A stretch of 64,000 nt of DNA from Paramicrobacterium humi (GTDB lineage: Bacteria > Actinomycetota > Actinomycetes > Actinomycetales > Microbacteriaceae), in assembly GCF_900105715.1 (NCBI RefSeq), contig NZ_FNRY01000001.1:2046001-2110000 (forward strand). The letters run 5' to 3'. The translations under genes were made by a program, and so were the position numbers. Below are positions 32,776-40,585 of this stretch, one piece after another. Within the stretch, counting starts at the first letter, position 1; every line of letters starts with the position of its first letter. Under the pieces are notes generated by a model that had not been told where the DNA came from, did no database searches, and worked only from the letters and a program-made list of their open reading frames with translations.

Positions 32776-33772
32776 ACTCCTCCTCGTCGCCGCGCTGCAC
32801 CGTGATCTCGCCGTCGGCCTCGAGCTGGCGGATGCCGCGCACGATCTCGCTGCGCGCCTCCTCCACCTGCGACACCCGCACGGGACCGAGGTTCTGCGTC
32901 TCGTCGTCGAGCAGCTCGCGGTTGCGCTCGGAGAGGTTCTGCCGGATGACCTCGATGACGGGCTCCGCGGCGCCCTTCATGGCGGTCGCGAGAACGGTCG
33001 CGTCGATGCCGCGCAGCACCAGTTGCGCATCGCGGGACTCGAGGCGCACGAGGTCGGCGAACGTGAGCATGCGCGAGCGGATGTCTTCGGCGAGCTCGGC
33101 GTCGCGGGACTCGAGGCTGTCGAGCAGCGCCTTCTCGATGGCGGCATCCGATCGGTTGATGATCTCGACGAGGGGCTGCACGCCGCCCACGACCTCGGGG
33201 GTGTCGCGCGCGGCGAAGACGCCGCCGGAGCGGGACTTGAGCGTCTCGGCGACGATCGACACGGCCTCTTGCGTGGCGGTGCCCATCGTGGCGATGCACT
33301 GGGCGACGTCGGTGCGCCGCGGGTCGGGCAGGCTCGCGATGACGGTGGAGGCCTGCGCGGGCGCGAGGTGCGCGAGAACGAGGGCGACGGTCTGCGGCAT
33401 CTCGCCGTCGAGCAGGGAGGTGAGCTGGCCCGCATCGGCGGCGCTCAGGAACTCGAACGACTTGCCTGCGAGGCTCGAGTTGACGCGCGTCATGACCCCG
33501 GCGGCGCGCTCGGCGCCGAACGACGCCTCAAGCAGCCCCGTCGCGACCTCGCGGCCGCCGCGGCCCTGGAAGCTGCGCTGGGTGGCGAGGGAGTGGAACT
33601 CGGTGAGGGCGCCCTCCGCGGTCTCACCGTCGACGCGGCGGATGCGCACGATCTCGGCCGCGATCTCCTCCGCCTCGGTGTCGGTGAACTGCTTGAGCAC
33701 TTCGGCGGCGCGCTCACGGCTCATGCTCATGAGCACGACGGCGGCCTTCTGCACGCCCGTGAGCTCGGTCAT
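32765..33772 (-). CDS. fliG: flagellar motor switch protein FliG
   Basis: Rotor protein that contacts MotA and transmits torque (335 aa). N, middle and C domains are recognisable: LTGVQKAAVVLMSMSRERAA; GEMPQTVALVLAHLAPAQAS, where the usual EHPQ reads EMPQ; and the torque helix LRGIDATVLATAMKGAAEPV. The His-to-Met change in EHPQ is a notable variant, since that motif helps bind FliM. It overlaps fliF by four bases. Confidence 0.96.
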   Translation of the reverse strand: MTELTGVQKAAVVLMSMSRERAAEVLKQFTDTEAEEIAAEIVRIRRVDGETAEGALTEFHSLATQRSFQGRGGREVATGLLEASFGAERAAGVMTRVNSSLAGKSFEFLSAADAGQLTSLLDGEMPQTVALVLAHLAPAQASTVIASLPDPRRTDVAQCIATMGTATQEAVSIVAETLKSRSGGVFAARDTPEVVGGVQPLVEIINRSDAAIEKALLDSLESRDAELAEDIRSRMLTFADLVRLESRDAQLVLRGIDATVLATAMKGAAEPVIEVIRQNLSERNRELLDDETQNLGPVRVSQVEEARSEIVRGIRQLEADGEITVQRGDEEEYVY

Positions 33773-35352
33773 GCGTCCTGCCTGTCATCCATGAGGCTGC
33801 GCAGCAGCTCGGCCGTCTTGCTCGGGTCGCGGCCGGCCATCGCGTCGATCTCCATGCGGCGGCGCTCGACCGACAGCAGTTCGGGCTCCGGCTCGGGGTC
33901 GGGCTCGGGCGCCGCGATCGGCAGCTTCTCGGTCGGGCCCTCGACGAGGGCGTCGAACTCGCCGGCGTCCTCGAGCTGCGTGAGCTCGATCGACTCGCGC
34001 TTCTGCCGCTTGTTCTTGCGGGCGTACAGCACGAGTCCCGCGATGAAGGGGATGAGCACGGCGAGCGCGATGATGACGGTGCGGATGATCGCGTTCATCC
34101 GGTCCGCCGCCGCCGCGTCCTTCGCGGCCTGCAGCGCGTCCTGCGCGGCGGTAGCGTCGGCGCTGCTGAAGTTCACGAGCGCGACGGTGACGTCGTCGCC
34201 GCGGGCGGTGTCGATGCCGGCGGCCGTGTTCACGAGGCCGCGGATCTGGGCGAGGTCGATGTTCTTCGCGGCACCTGCGTCCACCGCGACCGACACGGTC
34301 TGCCGGTCGATCGAGCCGGCCGGCATCGTCGTCTTCTCGGTCGACTTGTTGATCGCGTTGTTCTTCGTCGTCTCCGTCGAGGTGTAGTTTCCGGAGCCGC
34401 TGCCGTCGGGCACGGCGATGTTGTCGGGACCGAGCACGCCGGCTCCGCCGCCTCCACCGCCCGTGTACGTCTCGCTCTTCGACTGCTCGTCGGTGGACGG
34501 GTCGCCCTCCGGTGCCGTATAGGTCTCGTCGAGGCGCTCGCTCGAGGCGAGGCTCATCTGCGCCGCGACGGTGACGGTCGCGTTGCCCTTGCCGACGATC
34601 GTGTCGAGCATCTGCTGGATGTTCGCGCTCACGCGTGACTCGTAGTCGCTCGACTGCTGGTCGACGCCGCCGGTCGCGCCCACACCGACGGCCGAGAGCA
34701 CGGCGCCGGACTGGTCGATGACGGCGACGTTCTCGGGCTTCATGTCCGTGATCGCGGCGGAGGTCAGGTGCACGATCGCCTCCACCTGCCCGTTGGACAG
34801 CGTCGTTCCCTTGTCGGTCTCGACGAAGACGGATGCCGTCGGGTCGGCCTTTTCCGCGACGAAGACGCTCTCCTCGGGGATCGCAAGCTGAACGGATGCC
34901 GCCGTGACGCCGTCGATCGCAGCGATCGTGTCGGCGAGCTCGCCCTCGATCGCGCGCTTGTACGTCACCGACTGCTGGAACTCCGAGGTCGTCACGCCCA
35001 TGTCGTCGAGCAGGGTGTACCCGCCCGAGCTCGAGGACGGCAGTCCGGCCGAGGCCGCGGCGAGGCGCTGGTCGTACACGTCCTCTTGCGGCACGAGCAC
35101 CGTGGCGCCGCCGTCGGTGAGCTGGTACGGCACGCCGTTCGACTTCAGCTGCTCGACGACGCTGTTCGCGTCGCTCGCGCTCAGCCCCGTGAACAGCGGC
35201 GAGTACGAGGGCTTCGACAGCCACGTGGTGAGCGCGACGATGCCGAGAACGAGCACGGCGACGCCGATGATCGCGATCGTGCGCTGCGCGACCGAGAAGC
35301 CCTTGACCGTCTGGCCGAAGCGCTGGAAGACGTTCGTGACCGCGCGGGGCAT
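33769..35352 (-). CDS. fliF: flagellar MS-ring protein FliF
   Basis: Membrane ring scaffold (527 aa). The two transmembrane helices are at about 28-47 (IAIIGVAVLVLGIVALTTW) and about 425-445 (TVIIALAVLIPFIAGLVLYA). Between them are the ring-building motifs (YSPLFTGLSASDANSVVEQL) and a Gly-rich loop. The cytosolic C-terminus (EIDAMAGRDPSKTAELLRSL) is the FliG-binding segment. The start overlaps the fliE stop. Confidence 0.96.
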   Translation of the reverse strand: MPRAVTNVFQRFGQTVKGFSVAQRTIAIIGVAVLVLGIVALTTWLSKPSYSPLFTGLSASDANSVVEQLKSNGVPYQLTDGGATVLVPQEDVYDQRLAAASAGLPSSSSGGYTLLDDMGVTTSEFQQSVTYKRAIEGELADTIAAIDGVTAASVQLAIPEESVFVAEKADPTASVFVETDKGTTLSNGQVEAIVHLTSAAITDMKPENVAVIDQSGAVLSAVGVGATGGVDQQSSDYESRVSANIQQMLDTIVGKGNATVTVAAQMSLASSERLDETYTAPEGDPSTDEQSKSETYTGGGGGGAGVLGPDNIAVPDGSGSGNYTSTETTKNNAINKSTEKTTMPAGSIDRQTVSVAVDAGAAKNIDLAQIRGLVNTAAGIDTARGDDVTVALVNFSSADATAAQDALQAAKDAAAADRMNAIIRTVIIALAVLIPFIAGLVLYARKNKRQKRESIELTQLEDAGEFDALVEGPTEKLPIAAPEPDPEPEPELLSVERRRMEIDAMAGRDPSKTAELLRSLMDDRQDA

Positions 35353-35651
35353 CAGGCCTGCATCCTCATGATCTCGTTGAACGCCTCGACGCCCTTGTTG
35401 CGCACGGCGGCGACGAGCTCAAGCGTCACGGCGGCGCGCGTTGACGCGATCGTGGCAGCGTGGATGTCGTTGAGATCGCCCGTGACCGCGGCGACGGCGA
35501 GCTCGTTCGACGTGGACTGCAGCTGCTGCAGCTCGTCGATCGCGTCCGTGAACGAGGTGGCGAAGCCGCTGCCGTCGGTCGATGCGGTGTCGATCGTGGG
35601 CGGGCTGAACGAGCTCGCGGCCGAGACCGCGTCGATGGGGGAGAGGGGCAT
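35352..35651 (-). CDS. fliE: flagellar hook-basal body protein FliE
   Basis: Small adaptor that joins MS ring and rod and is first to be exported (99 aa). The C-terminal signature is DLNDIHAATIASTRAAVTLE, then VAAVRNKGVEAFNEIMRMQA. The ATG at 35651 forms a TGATG with the flgC stop; the longer upstream frame is a shadow of flgC. Confidence 0.95.
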   Translation of the reverse strand: MPLSPIDAVSAASSFSPPTIDTASTDGSGFATSFTDAIDELQQLQSTSNELAVAAVTGDLNDIHAATIASTRAAVTLELVAAVRNKGVEAFNEIMRMQA

Positions 35652-36043
35652 CAGCTGCGTCCGATCTGCAGGGCGGCTTCGTAGCTCGTCTTCGCCCGGT
35701 CCACGACAGCCGCGTTGGCCTGGTAGCCGCGCTGCGCGAGGATGAGCTGGCTCATCTGGTCGCCGAGGTCGATGTCGGGGTAGCGCACGTAGCCTTCCGC
35801 GTCGGCGAGCGGGTGGTCGGGCTCGTAGACGAGCTTCCCCTCGGCGTCGCCGAGCGCGGTGCCGGCGACGTAGACGCCCGAGGTGCCCTCGCCGGCTTCG
35901 ACCATGACGTAGCGCTCCTGGAACGCGGCGCCGTTCGTCGGCTGCGCCGTGTTGATGTTGGCGATGTTGTCGCTCAGGGCGTCGAGCCACTTGCGGTGCA
36001 CGGTGAGCCCGGTGCCCGCGATTCCGATCGCGTCGAAGGTCAT
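35651..36043 (-). CDS. flgC: flagellar basal-body rod protein FlgC
   Basis: Proximal rod subunit (130 aa). N-terminal rod motif GIAGTGLTVHRKWLDALSDN, NIANINTAQ; C-terminal motif DIDLGDQMSQLILAQRGYQA and NAAVVDRAKTSYEAALQIGR. It overlaps its neighbours by one base on each side (TGATG). Confidence 0.96.
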   Translation of the reverse strand: MTFDAIGIAGTGLTVHRKWLDALSDNIANINTAQPTNGAAFQERYVMVEAGEGTSGVYVAGTALGDAEGKLVYEPDHPLADAEGYVRYPDIDLGDQMSQLILAQRGYQANAAVVDRAKTSYEAALQIGRS

Positions 36044-36384
36044 CAGTTGCTCCTCAGCGCCGTGCGGATCGAGCTGAACTGCCCGTTCATCGCCTGCGTG
36101 GCGAACTGGTAGCGCAGCACGGTGTCGATGTTCGAGAGGGTCTCGGTGTCGAGGTTCACGTTGTTGCCGTCGAGGCGCGTGGGCTCGAGCGATTCGCCGG
36201 TCGTCGCCGTCACGCGGCCATTGCCTTCGGCGACGGATGCCGCTAGGGCGTCCTCGAACTGCACGCGCTTCGCGTGATAGTTCGGCGTGTTGACGTTGGC
36301 GATGTTGTCGGCGATCGCGCGCTGGCGCTGCGAGAGGCCGTCAAGCGCGCTCGTCAGCGCGGCAGCGGTCACGGAATCGAACAC
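36043..36384 (-). CDS. flgB: flagellar basal-body rod protein FlgB
   Basis: Proximal rod subunit (113 aa). The rod motif LDGLSQRQRAIADNIANVNT is at the N-terminus. I chose GTG 36384 (reading FDSVTAAALTSALDG), because AAAAGG lies just upstream and homologues begin at this point; GTG 36390 is also possible but leaves no room for an RBS. First gene of the basal-body run down to flgE, preceded by a sigma-28-like promoter at 36458-36484. Confidence 0.94.
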   Translation of the reverse strand: MFDSVTAAALTSALDGLSQRQRAIADNIANVNTPNYHAKRVQFEDALAASVAEGNGRVTATTGESLEPTRLDGNNVNLDTETLSNIDTVLRYQFATQAMNGQFSSIRTALRSN

Positions 36385-36457
36385 GGGCACCTTTTCGTGA
36401 TGCGAACGGGTGGCCGATCCGTGGCCGAGCGGGTGAGCGATCCGTGCTCCCTTGGCT

Positions 36458-36484
36458 CTATCGACCGGATGCCGCGAAGCGTTA
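36458..36484 (-). promoter_or_regulatory. sigma-28-like promoter before flgB
   Basis: Minus strand: TAACGCTT-N11-GTCGATAG (-35 at 36477-36484, -10 at 36458-36465). It lies in the 140-base gap between the FliT-like gene and flgB, about 65-70 bases before the flgB start. One mismatch in the -10 to GCCGATAG. Confidence 0.6.
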
Positions 36485-36524
36485 GGTGCTTGATCTCCTG
36501 GAGGAGACTGTCGCTGGGCGAGCG

Positions 36525-36797
36525 CTACCCGTCGACGTCGAGATAGATCGCCGCGTCCGTGCGCACGGGCGGCACCCGCTTGAGGGCGTGCAGGTGCAGC
36601 TGCACTTGCGACATCTCCTGCTCGATGCGCGCGATGGCCTCGCGTTGGCGGGCGACGATGAGCCGTGCGCGATCGGCGAGGGATGCCGGCAGGGGAGCGC
36701 CCGGCGGCATCCATGTTCTCTCATCCGCCGTCTGCGAGGCGAGGTCGTCTTCGAAGCGGTCGAGCAGCTCCTGCCAATCCGCGATCGCGTCAGGCAT
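36525..36797 (-). CDS. FliT-like small flagellar protein
   Basis: A 90-residue, mostly helical protein (WQELLDRFEDDLASQTADER, IVARQREAIARIEQEMSQVQ) encoded directly after fliS, overlapping it by 8 bases. Position and helical character match FliT, the chaperone of the FliD cap, but sequence identity to FliT is not obvious. The C-terminal tail LKRVPPVRTDAAIYLDVDG is distinctive. It ends the fliC-fliD-fliS unit. Confidence 0.65.
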   Translation of the reverse strand: MPDAIADWQELLDRFEDDLASQTADERTWMPPGAPLPASLADRARLIVARQREAIARIEQEMSQVQLHLHALKRVPPVRTDAAIYLDVDG

Positions 36798-37191
36798 GAG
36801 CGCTCACCGCCGCGCCGGCGAGTGAAGCCGCAGCCGCGTGCCAGGCCTCGCGCAGGGGGGCGATGAGCTCGCGGCACTCGGCGCTCAGGGCGGGGTCGCG
36901 GCGCACGTTGGCGCTGATGAGGGTCTGCGTGAGGTAGGTGTAGACGGCGCGCAGGTTCGCGCTGCCCTCCCAGGCGTCGGTGAGCGAGGAGGTGAGCTCG
37001 GCGACGATCGCCTGCGCGTGCTGCAGGTTCTCGTTCGCGACGGCCCAGTTCTGCGCCTGCTGCGCGGCCTCGGCGCGCTCGACGTCGAGCAGCAGCCGGT
37101 CGTAGAGCATCGTGAGCAGACGCTCGGGCGTCGCCGACATGACGGCGTCGGACTGGTACTGGCGCTGGGCGCGGAGGGCTGATGCGTTCAT
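36790..37191 (-). CDS. fliS: flagellin export chaperone FliS
   Basis: Binds flagellin C-termini and prevents cytosolic polymerisation (133 aa). Signatures: RAQRQYQSDAVMSATPERLL, TMLYDRLLLDVERAEAAQQ and LTSSLTDAWEGSANLRAVYT. The ATG at 37191 overlaps the fliD stop (ATGA); the longer upstream frame belongs to the fliD shadow. Confidence 0.95.
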   Translation of the reverse strand: MNASALRAQRQYQSDAVMSATPERLLTMLYDRLLLDVERAEAAQQAQNWAVANENLQHAQAIVAELTSSLTDAWEGSANLRAVYTYLTQTLISANVRRDPALSAECRELIAPLREAWHAAAASLAGAAVSAHA

Positions 37192-38576
37192 GATCCGGAA
37201 CCTGTCTTCATGCTCGGGAGTGATGACAACTGGGAAGTGAGATAGGAGCTCTGCGACTGCATCTTGTTGAGCATGACCTCGAGCTGCGCGTAGGTGCGCT
37301 CGAGAGTGGCACGACGCTGCCCGAGCCGGGTGTCCCAGCTGTCGATCTGGTCGTTCATGCTGCTGACCAGGTCTTCCTGGCCGGTGATGCGCTTGGTGAG
37401 CAGTCCGTCGTACTTGTCGGAGTACTGCTCGGTCGTGTCCTGCACACGCGCGGCGACGCCCGTGAAGATCGCGGAGACTGCGTCGGGGTCGTCGGCGAGG
37501 GCCTTGGTGAACTTCGCCTCGTCGAAGCTCAGCACGCCGTAGCGGTCGATCGAGATGCCGATGCTCGACGGCGAGACGCCGTCCACGGGATACTGCACGG
37601 CGTTCGAGAGCGCCTGCTTGAGCGAGCGCACGGTGCTGTCGCCCGTGTACACGCCGAGAGTCGTGGTGTCCCCGGCATCGGTCGCGACGGTCGCCTTCGA
37701 ACCGCTCGTGATGTTCGCGAGGATCGCGGCGATCTTGTCGACGAACGACTTCGCGGTCGCGGCGCTCGTCTTCGAGTCCGCGGCGACCGTGATTGTGACG
37801 GGGTCGGTCGAAGCCTTCGACACGGTGACGTCGACACCGGTCATGAGTCCCGTGAATGTGTTGCTCGACGACGTGACCGTCTGCTCGGCGGCCGTGCCGG
37901 CCCACAGCGTGACCTGCGCGTCGACGGCCGGCGTGACAACGGCGGCGCCCGTCTCGGTCGCAAGGTTGCTGGCCGTTCCGGCGGTCACGGATGCCGCGTC
38001 GCCGCGATATGCGGTGAAGGCGTGCTTCTCGCCGGTCTCCGAGCTCACGAGCTGCAGCCGGTAGAGCGTGTTGCCGTCGGCATCCGTTCCCGAGGGAACG
38101 CTTGACGCCTTCACGCCGACGCCCGCCGCGTTGATCGCGGTGACGAGGTCGGAGGCCGAACCCGACGCCGCGGTGATCTCGGTCTGCTTGCCCTCGGCAT
38201 TCACGAGAGTGATGACCGGCGGGTCGTCGGGCCAGGTCGAGAATTTGCTTGTGACGAGCGCTTGCGCGGTCGCGAGGCGGTTGACGACGACATCGGTGGT
38301 GACAGCGGATGCCGACCCCGAGGCCGTGAGGGTGACGGCGTCGCTCGAACTCGAGCCCTTGAAAGCGAGGAGCGCGGTGGGGGAGGTGGAGTCCTTCGCC
38401 AGTTTGGCGAGCTCCTGAAGCTTGGTGTTGAGGCCCTGCAGGTTGGAGATGATCGAGTTGGTGTCTTTGATCTTGTTCTGCAGCAGGGTCTTCGGAATGG
38501 CCTCGACGTTCATGAGGGCGTCGATGATCGCAGTGGTGTCGAGTCCGCTCGCGAGTCCGTCGAACGAGAGTCCCAT
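37188..38576 (-). CDS. fliD: flagellar filament cap protein FliD
   Basis: Cap that folds flagellin into the filament tip (462 aa). N-terminal FLSFDGLASGLDTTAIIDAL-type start (SFDGLASGLDTTAIIDALMN) with heptad repeats (NKIKDTNSIISNLQGLNTKL), a variable middle, and the C-terminal coiled region QEDLVSSMNDQIDSWDTRLG with ERTYAQLEVMLNKMQSQSSY. An RBS AAAGG lies 7 bases before the ATG. A long hairpin lies between fliC and this gene. Confidence 0.95.
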   Translation of the reverse strand: MGLSFDGLASGLDTTAIIDALMNVEAIPKTLLQNKIKDTNSIISNLQGLNTKLQELAKLAKDSTSPTALLAFKGSSSSDAVTLTASGSASAVTTDVVVNRLATAQALVTSKFSTWPDDPPVITLVNAEGKQTEITAASGSASDLVTAINAAGVGVKASSVPSGTDADGNTLYRLQLVSSETGEKHAFTAYRGDAASVTAGTASNLATETGAAVVTPAVDAQVTLWAGTAAEQTVTSSSNTFTGLMTGVDVTVSKASTDPVTITVAADSKTSAATAKSFVDKIAAILANITSGSKATVATDAGDTTTLGVYTGDSTVRSLKQALSNAVQYPVDGVSPSSIGISIDRYGVLSFDEAKFTKALADDPDAVSAIFTGVAARVQDTTEQYSDKYDGLLTKRITGQEDLVSSMNDQIDSWDTRLGQRRATLERTYAQLEVMLNKMQSQSSYLTSQLSSLPSMKTGSGS

Positions 38577-38607
38577 TGCGATGCCTTTCTTTGGAGGGAG
38601 TGCGATA

Positions 38608-38659
38608 GGGCGCCCGGGCTCGGAAGGACGGTCCAGGTCTTTCCGTGCCGCGGGCGCCC
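38608..38659 (-). terminator. fliC-fliD intercistronic stem-loop
   Basis: Outer arms GGGCGCCCG (38608-38616) and CGGGCGCCC (38651-38659) pair perfectly; inner arms CGGAAGGAC (38621-38629) and GTCTTTCCG (38637-38645) pair at eight of nine positions. No T-run follows. It probably stabilises the fliC end and lets only part of the transcription reach fliD, matching the large excess of flagellin over cap. Confidence 0.6.
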
Positions 38660-38672
38660 GGCTTATCGGCTA

Positions 38673-39818
38673 CTAGCGGAGCAGCTGCAGCACGCCCTGG
38701 TTGCCCTGGTTGGCCTGGGCGAGCATGGCGGTACCGGCCTGCGAGAGGATGTTCGCAGCGGTGTACTTGACCATCTCCGATGCCATGTCGGTGTCGCGGA
38801 TGCGGCTCTCAGCAGCGGCAAGGTTCTCCGAGGAGACGTTGAGGCTGTTGATCGTCGACTCGAACCGGTTCTGGATCGCACCGAGGTCGGCGCGGGCCGA
38901 GGAGATCGCCGTGATCTGGTCGGTGATCGTGGTGATCGCAGCGGCGGCGCCTGCAGCGGTGCTGAAGTCAAGAACCCCTGTAGTGCCAGCGGTGCCGGCC
39001 GCAATACCAGCGCCCGGTGCCGAAGCTCCATCCGCGCCGCTCAATACCTCTGCGCCGTTGATGGCGTTAACAACGAGATCACCTGCGTCGTTGACGGTCG
39101 CGGTCATCGCGGAGCTAAATGCACCGCTTCCGTTGAGCGCGTCTGCAACGTCCTGAACAGCGTTGTAGGCAGTGGCTGCGTCAAGCTCCACCGAGACAAC
39201 ACTTGTGCTCCCGTCCGCGGCCTTGAGCGTGAACTCCTGCGTTCCGCCAACTGCGGTCGCATCGGCGATTACGAACGACATGTTGGCGCTGCCGACGGCG
39301 AGTGCGTCGGCGAGACCCGAAACGTTCGCTGAGATGTTAACGCCGATTCGGCTCGCCGCGTCACCGTCCGCGCCAACCTGGAAGCTCAGGTTTGCGGTTC
39401 CGTCGAGGAGCTTGATGCCGTTGAAGTTGGTCGAATCGCCGATTCGGCCAAGCTCTTCGGCGAGCTGAGAAGCTTCCTTGGTGATCGCCTCGCGCGACTT
39501 GTCGTTGTTCGAGTCGTTTCCGGCCTGAACAGCGAGGTCACGCATGCGCTGGAGAATCGAGTGGACCTCGGTCAATGCACCTTCCGCGGTCTGGATGACC
39601 GAGATGCCGTCCTGGGCGTTGCGGGCTGCAACGTTCAGGCCGTTCACCTGCGAGCGCAGGCCCTCGGAGATCGCGAGACCGGCAGCGTCATCCGCTGCAC
39701 GGTTGATGCGCAGACCGCTCGACAGCTTCTCAAGCGACTTCGACAGATCGTTCTGCGTGCTGGAGAGGTTGCGGTAGGCGTTGAGCGCCGACACATTGGT
39801 GTTGATTTGCATACCCAT
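38673..39818 (-). CDS. fliC: flagellin
   Basis: Filament subunit, 381 aa. Conserved D0/D1 ends: QINTNVSALNAYRNLSSTQN, LEKLSSGLRINRAADDAAGL at the start and ANILSQAGTAMLAQANQGNQ with GVLQLLR at the end. A moderate variable middle (about 165-290) forms the surface. The start at ATG 39818 follows GGAGG by 8 bases; the open frame reading further upstream is leader. The leader carries a GGA-loop hairpin, and a sigma-28 promoter precedes it. Likely controlled transcriptionally by FliA and translationally by CsrA/FliW. Confidence 0.97.
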   Translation of the reverse strand: MGMQINTNVSALNAYRNLSSTQNDLSKSLEKLSSGLRINRAADDAAGLAISEGLRSQVNGLNVAARNAQDGISVIQTAEGALTEVHSILQRMRDLAVQAGNDSNNDKSREAITKEASQLAEELGRIGDSTNFNGIKLLDGTANLSFQVGADGDAASRIGVNISANVSGLADALAVGSANMSFVIADATAVGGTQEFTLKAADGSTSVVSVELDAATAYNAVQDVADALNGSGAFSSAMTATVNDAGDLVVNAINGAEVLSGADGASAPGAGIAAGTAGTTGVLDFSTAAGAAAAITTITDQITAISSARADLGAIQNRFESTINSLNVSSENLAAAESRIRDTDMASEMVKYTAANILSQAGTAMLAQANQGNQGVLQLLR

Positions 39819-39868
39819 GATTGGTTCCTCCGTGAGTGGGTGATGGTGCTGAGCCCATCCGTGGGCTC
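39819..39868 (-). promoter_or_regulatory. candidate CsrA-binding leader of fliC
   Basis: In mRNA sense, GAGCCC-ACGGAT-GGGCTC (39868-39851) is a 6-bp hairpin presenting GGA in its loop, a classic CsrA site. A second CACGGAGG (39836-39829 region) contains the Shine-Dalgarno GGAGG, 8 bases before the ATG. Binding at both would block ribosome entry, as in Bacillus hag. Confidence 0.7.
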
Positions 39869-39878
39869 CTGAAGTCAC

Positions 39879-39905
39879 CTATCGGCGAGAAGGGGAAGAA
39901 AGTTA
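39879..39905 (-). promoter_or_regulatory. sigma-28 promoter of flagellin
   Basis: Minus strand: TAACTTTC-N11-GCCGATAG (-35 at 39898-39905, -10 at 39879-39886). It closely matches the FliA/SigD consensus TAAAGTTT-N11-GCCGATAA. The predicted start near 39872 puts the CsrA hairpin at the very 5' end of the mRNA. Confidence 0.8.
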
Positions 39906-39937
39906 GGCAGCAACGCAATTGATCGAAGGAGGTGCCA

Positions 39938-40315
39938 CTAATAAGGAGCAGTGAGGCCTTCGAACATCGGGAAATGCTTGATATTGCGAGTCAGCAAGGT
40001 TCCACCAGTCACGCGAGTAGTTGCAGCGATAATCAAGTCAGGTGAGTCGATTCCCTGATTCCCGGGGAGCCACTTTCGACCGAGTTCACCGGCAACTTCA
40101 GAAATCTCCTTATCCACGGGAATCCATGTCATTACCCCGAGAAGCAAGCGGGTCCGGTGTTCTTCGTGCGAGCGCATGCCGGCCAAGATTTCGACTCGCG
40201 TTACTTCGCTCGCATACAGCGTTCCTTGGGAAAACGCCGTGCTCAGCACGTCCTGGGCTTGAGCGTTCGATCGAAGGACGTCGATCAGTACGGACGTGTC
40301 GACGACAGTCATCAT
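39938..40315 (-). CDS. vapC: VapC-type PIN-domain toxin
   Basis: Ribonuclease toxin, 125 aa. PIN-domain acidic residues are visible: VVDTSVLIDVL (first Asp), TRVEILAGMR (Glu) and GIDSPDLIIAATTR (Asp). VapC proteins cut tRNA or rRNA when free of antitoxin. The ATG at 40315 overlaps the antitoxin stop (ATGA). The pair lies between the flagellar sigma gene and fliC, all on the same strand, an unexpected place for such a module. Confidence 0.9.
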   Translation of the reverse strand: MMTVVDTSVLIDVLRSNAQAQDVLSTAFSQGTLYASEVTRVEILAGMRSHEEHRTRLLLGVMTWIPVDKEISEVAGELGRKWLPGNQGIDSPDLIIAATTRVTGGTLLTRNIKHFPMFEGLTAPY

Positions 40316-40569
40316 CGTTCTGATGCCTCGCGCAAGCGCGAGCCCGAACGGAGTCGTTCGACGTATTCCTCGCCGTCGAAATCGCGATCGCTCCAAGCGC
40401 CAAAAGCTTCGGAGATCGCTCGGAGACCCGCTTCGGTGTCCCGCCGCGACCCGTAGGCGAGGGTGACAGCATCACGGATAAGGGCCGAAAGTGACCGGCC
40501 CGTGCGCGCAGCCTCGGCGTCAAGCAATCGGCGTTCCTCCTCCGAGAGGGAAATCTGCGTGCGTTGCAT
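40312..40569 (-). CDS. vapB: VapB-type ribbon-helix-helix antitoxin
   Basis: Antitoxin, 85 aa. The N-terminal RHH/CopG DNA-binding segment is QRTQISLSEEERRLLDAEAA then RTGRSLSALIRDAVTLAYG. The acidic C-terminal tail (FGAWSDRDFDGEEYVERLR) would wrap the toxin. The ATG at 40569 is directly abutted by a palindrome, so the protein likely represses its own leaderless promoter. Confidence 0.88.
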   Translation of the reverse strand: MQRTQISLSEEERRLLDAEAARTGRSLSALIRDAVTLAYGSRRDTEAGLRAISEAFGAWSDRDFDGEEYVERLRSGSRLREASER

Positions 40570-40585
40570 GATGTAATCTTACATC
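40570..40585 (-). promoter_or_regulatory. VapBC operator and leaderless promoter
   Basis: GATGTAA-TC-TTACATC is a perfect inverted repeat touching the vapB ATG. On the minus strand it contains TAAGAT, a -10-like hexamer 6 bases before the start codon. Repressor binding here would cover the promoter and the transcript start. Confidence 0.6.

Noticed and set aside
36385-36714. Long N-terminal extension of flgB
   Set aside because: The rod-protein family starts at the GTG near 36384. The extension is Arg/Ala/Gly-rich antisense-like sequence and includes the sigma-28-like promoter.
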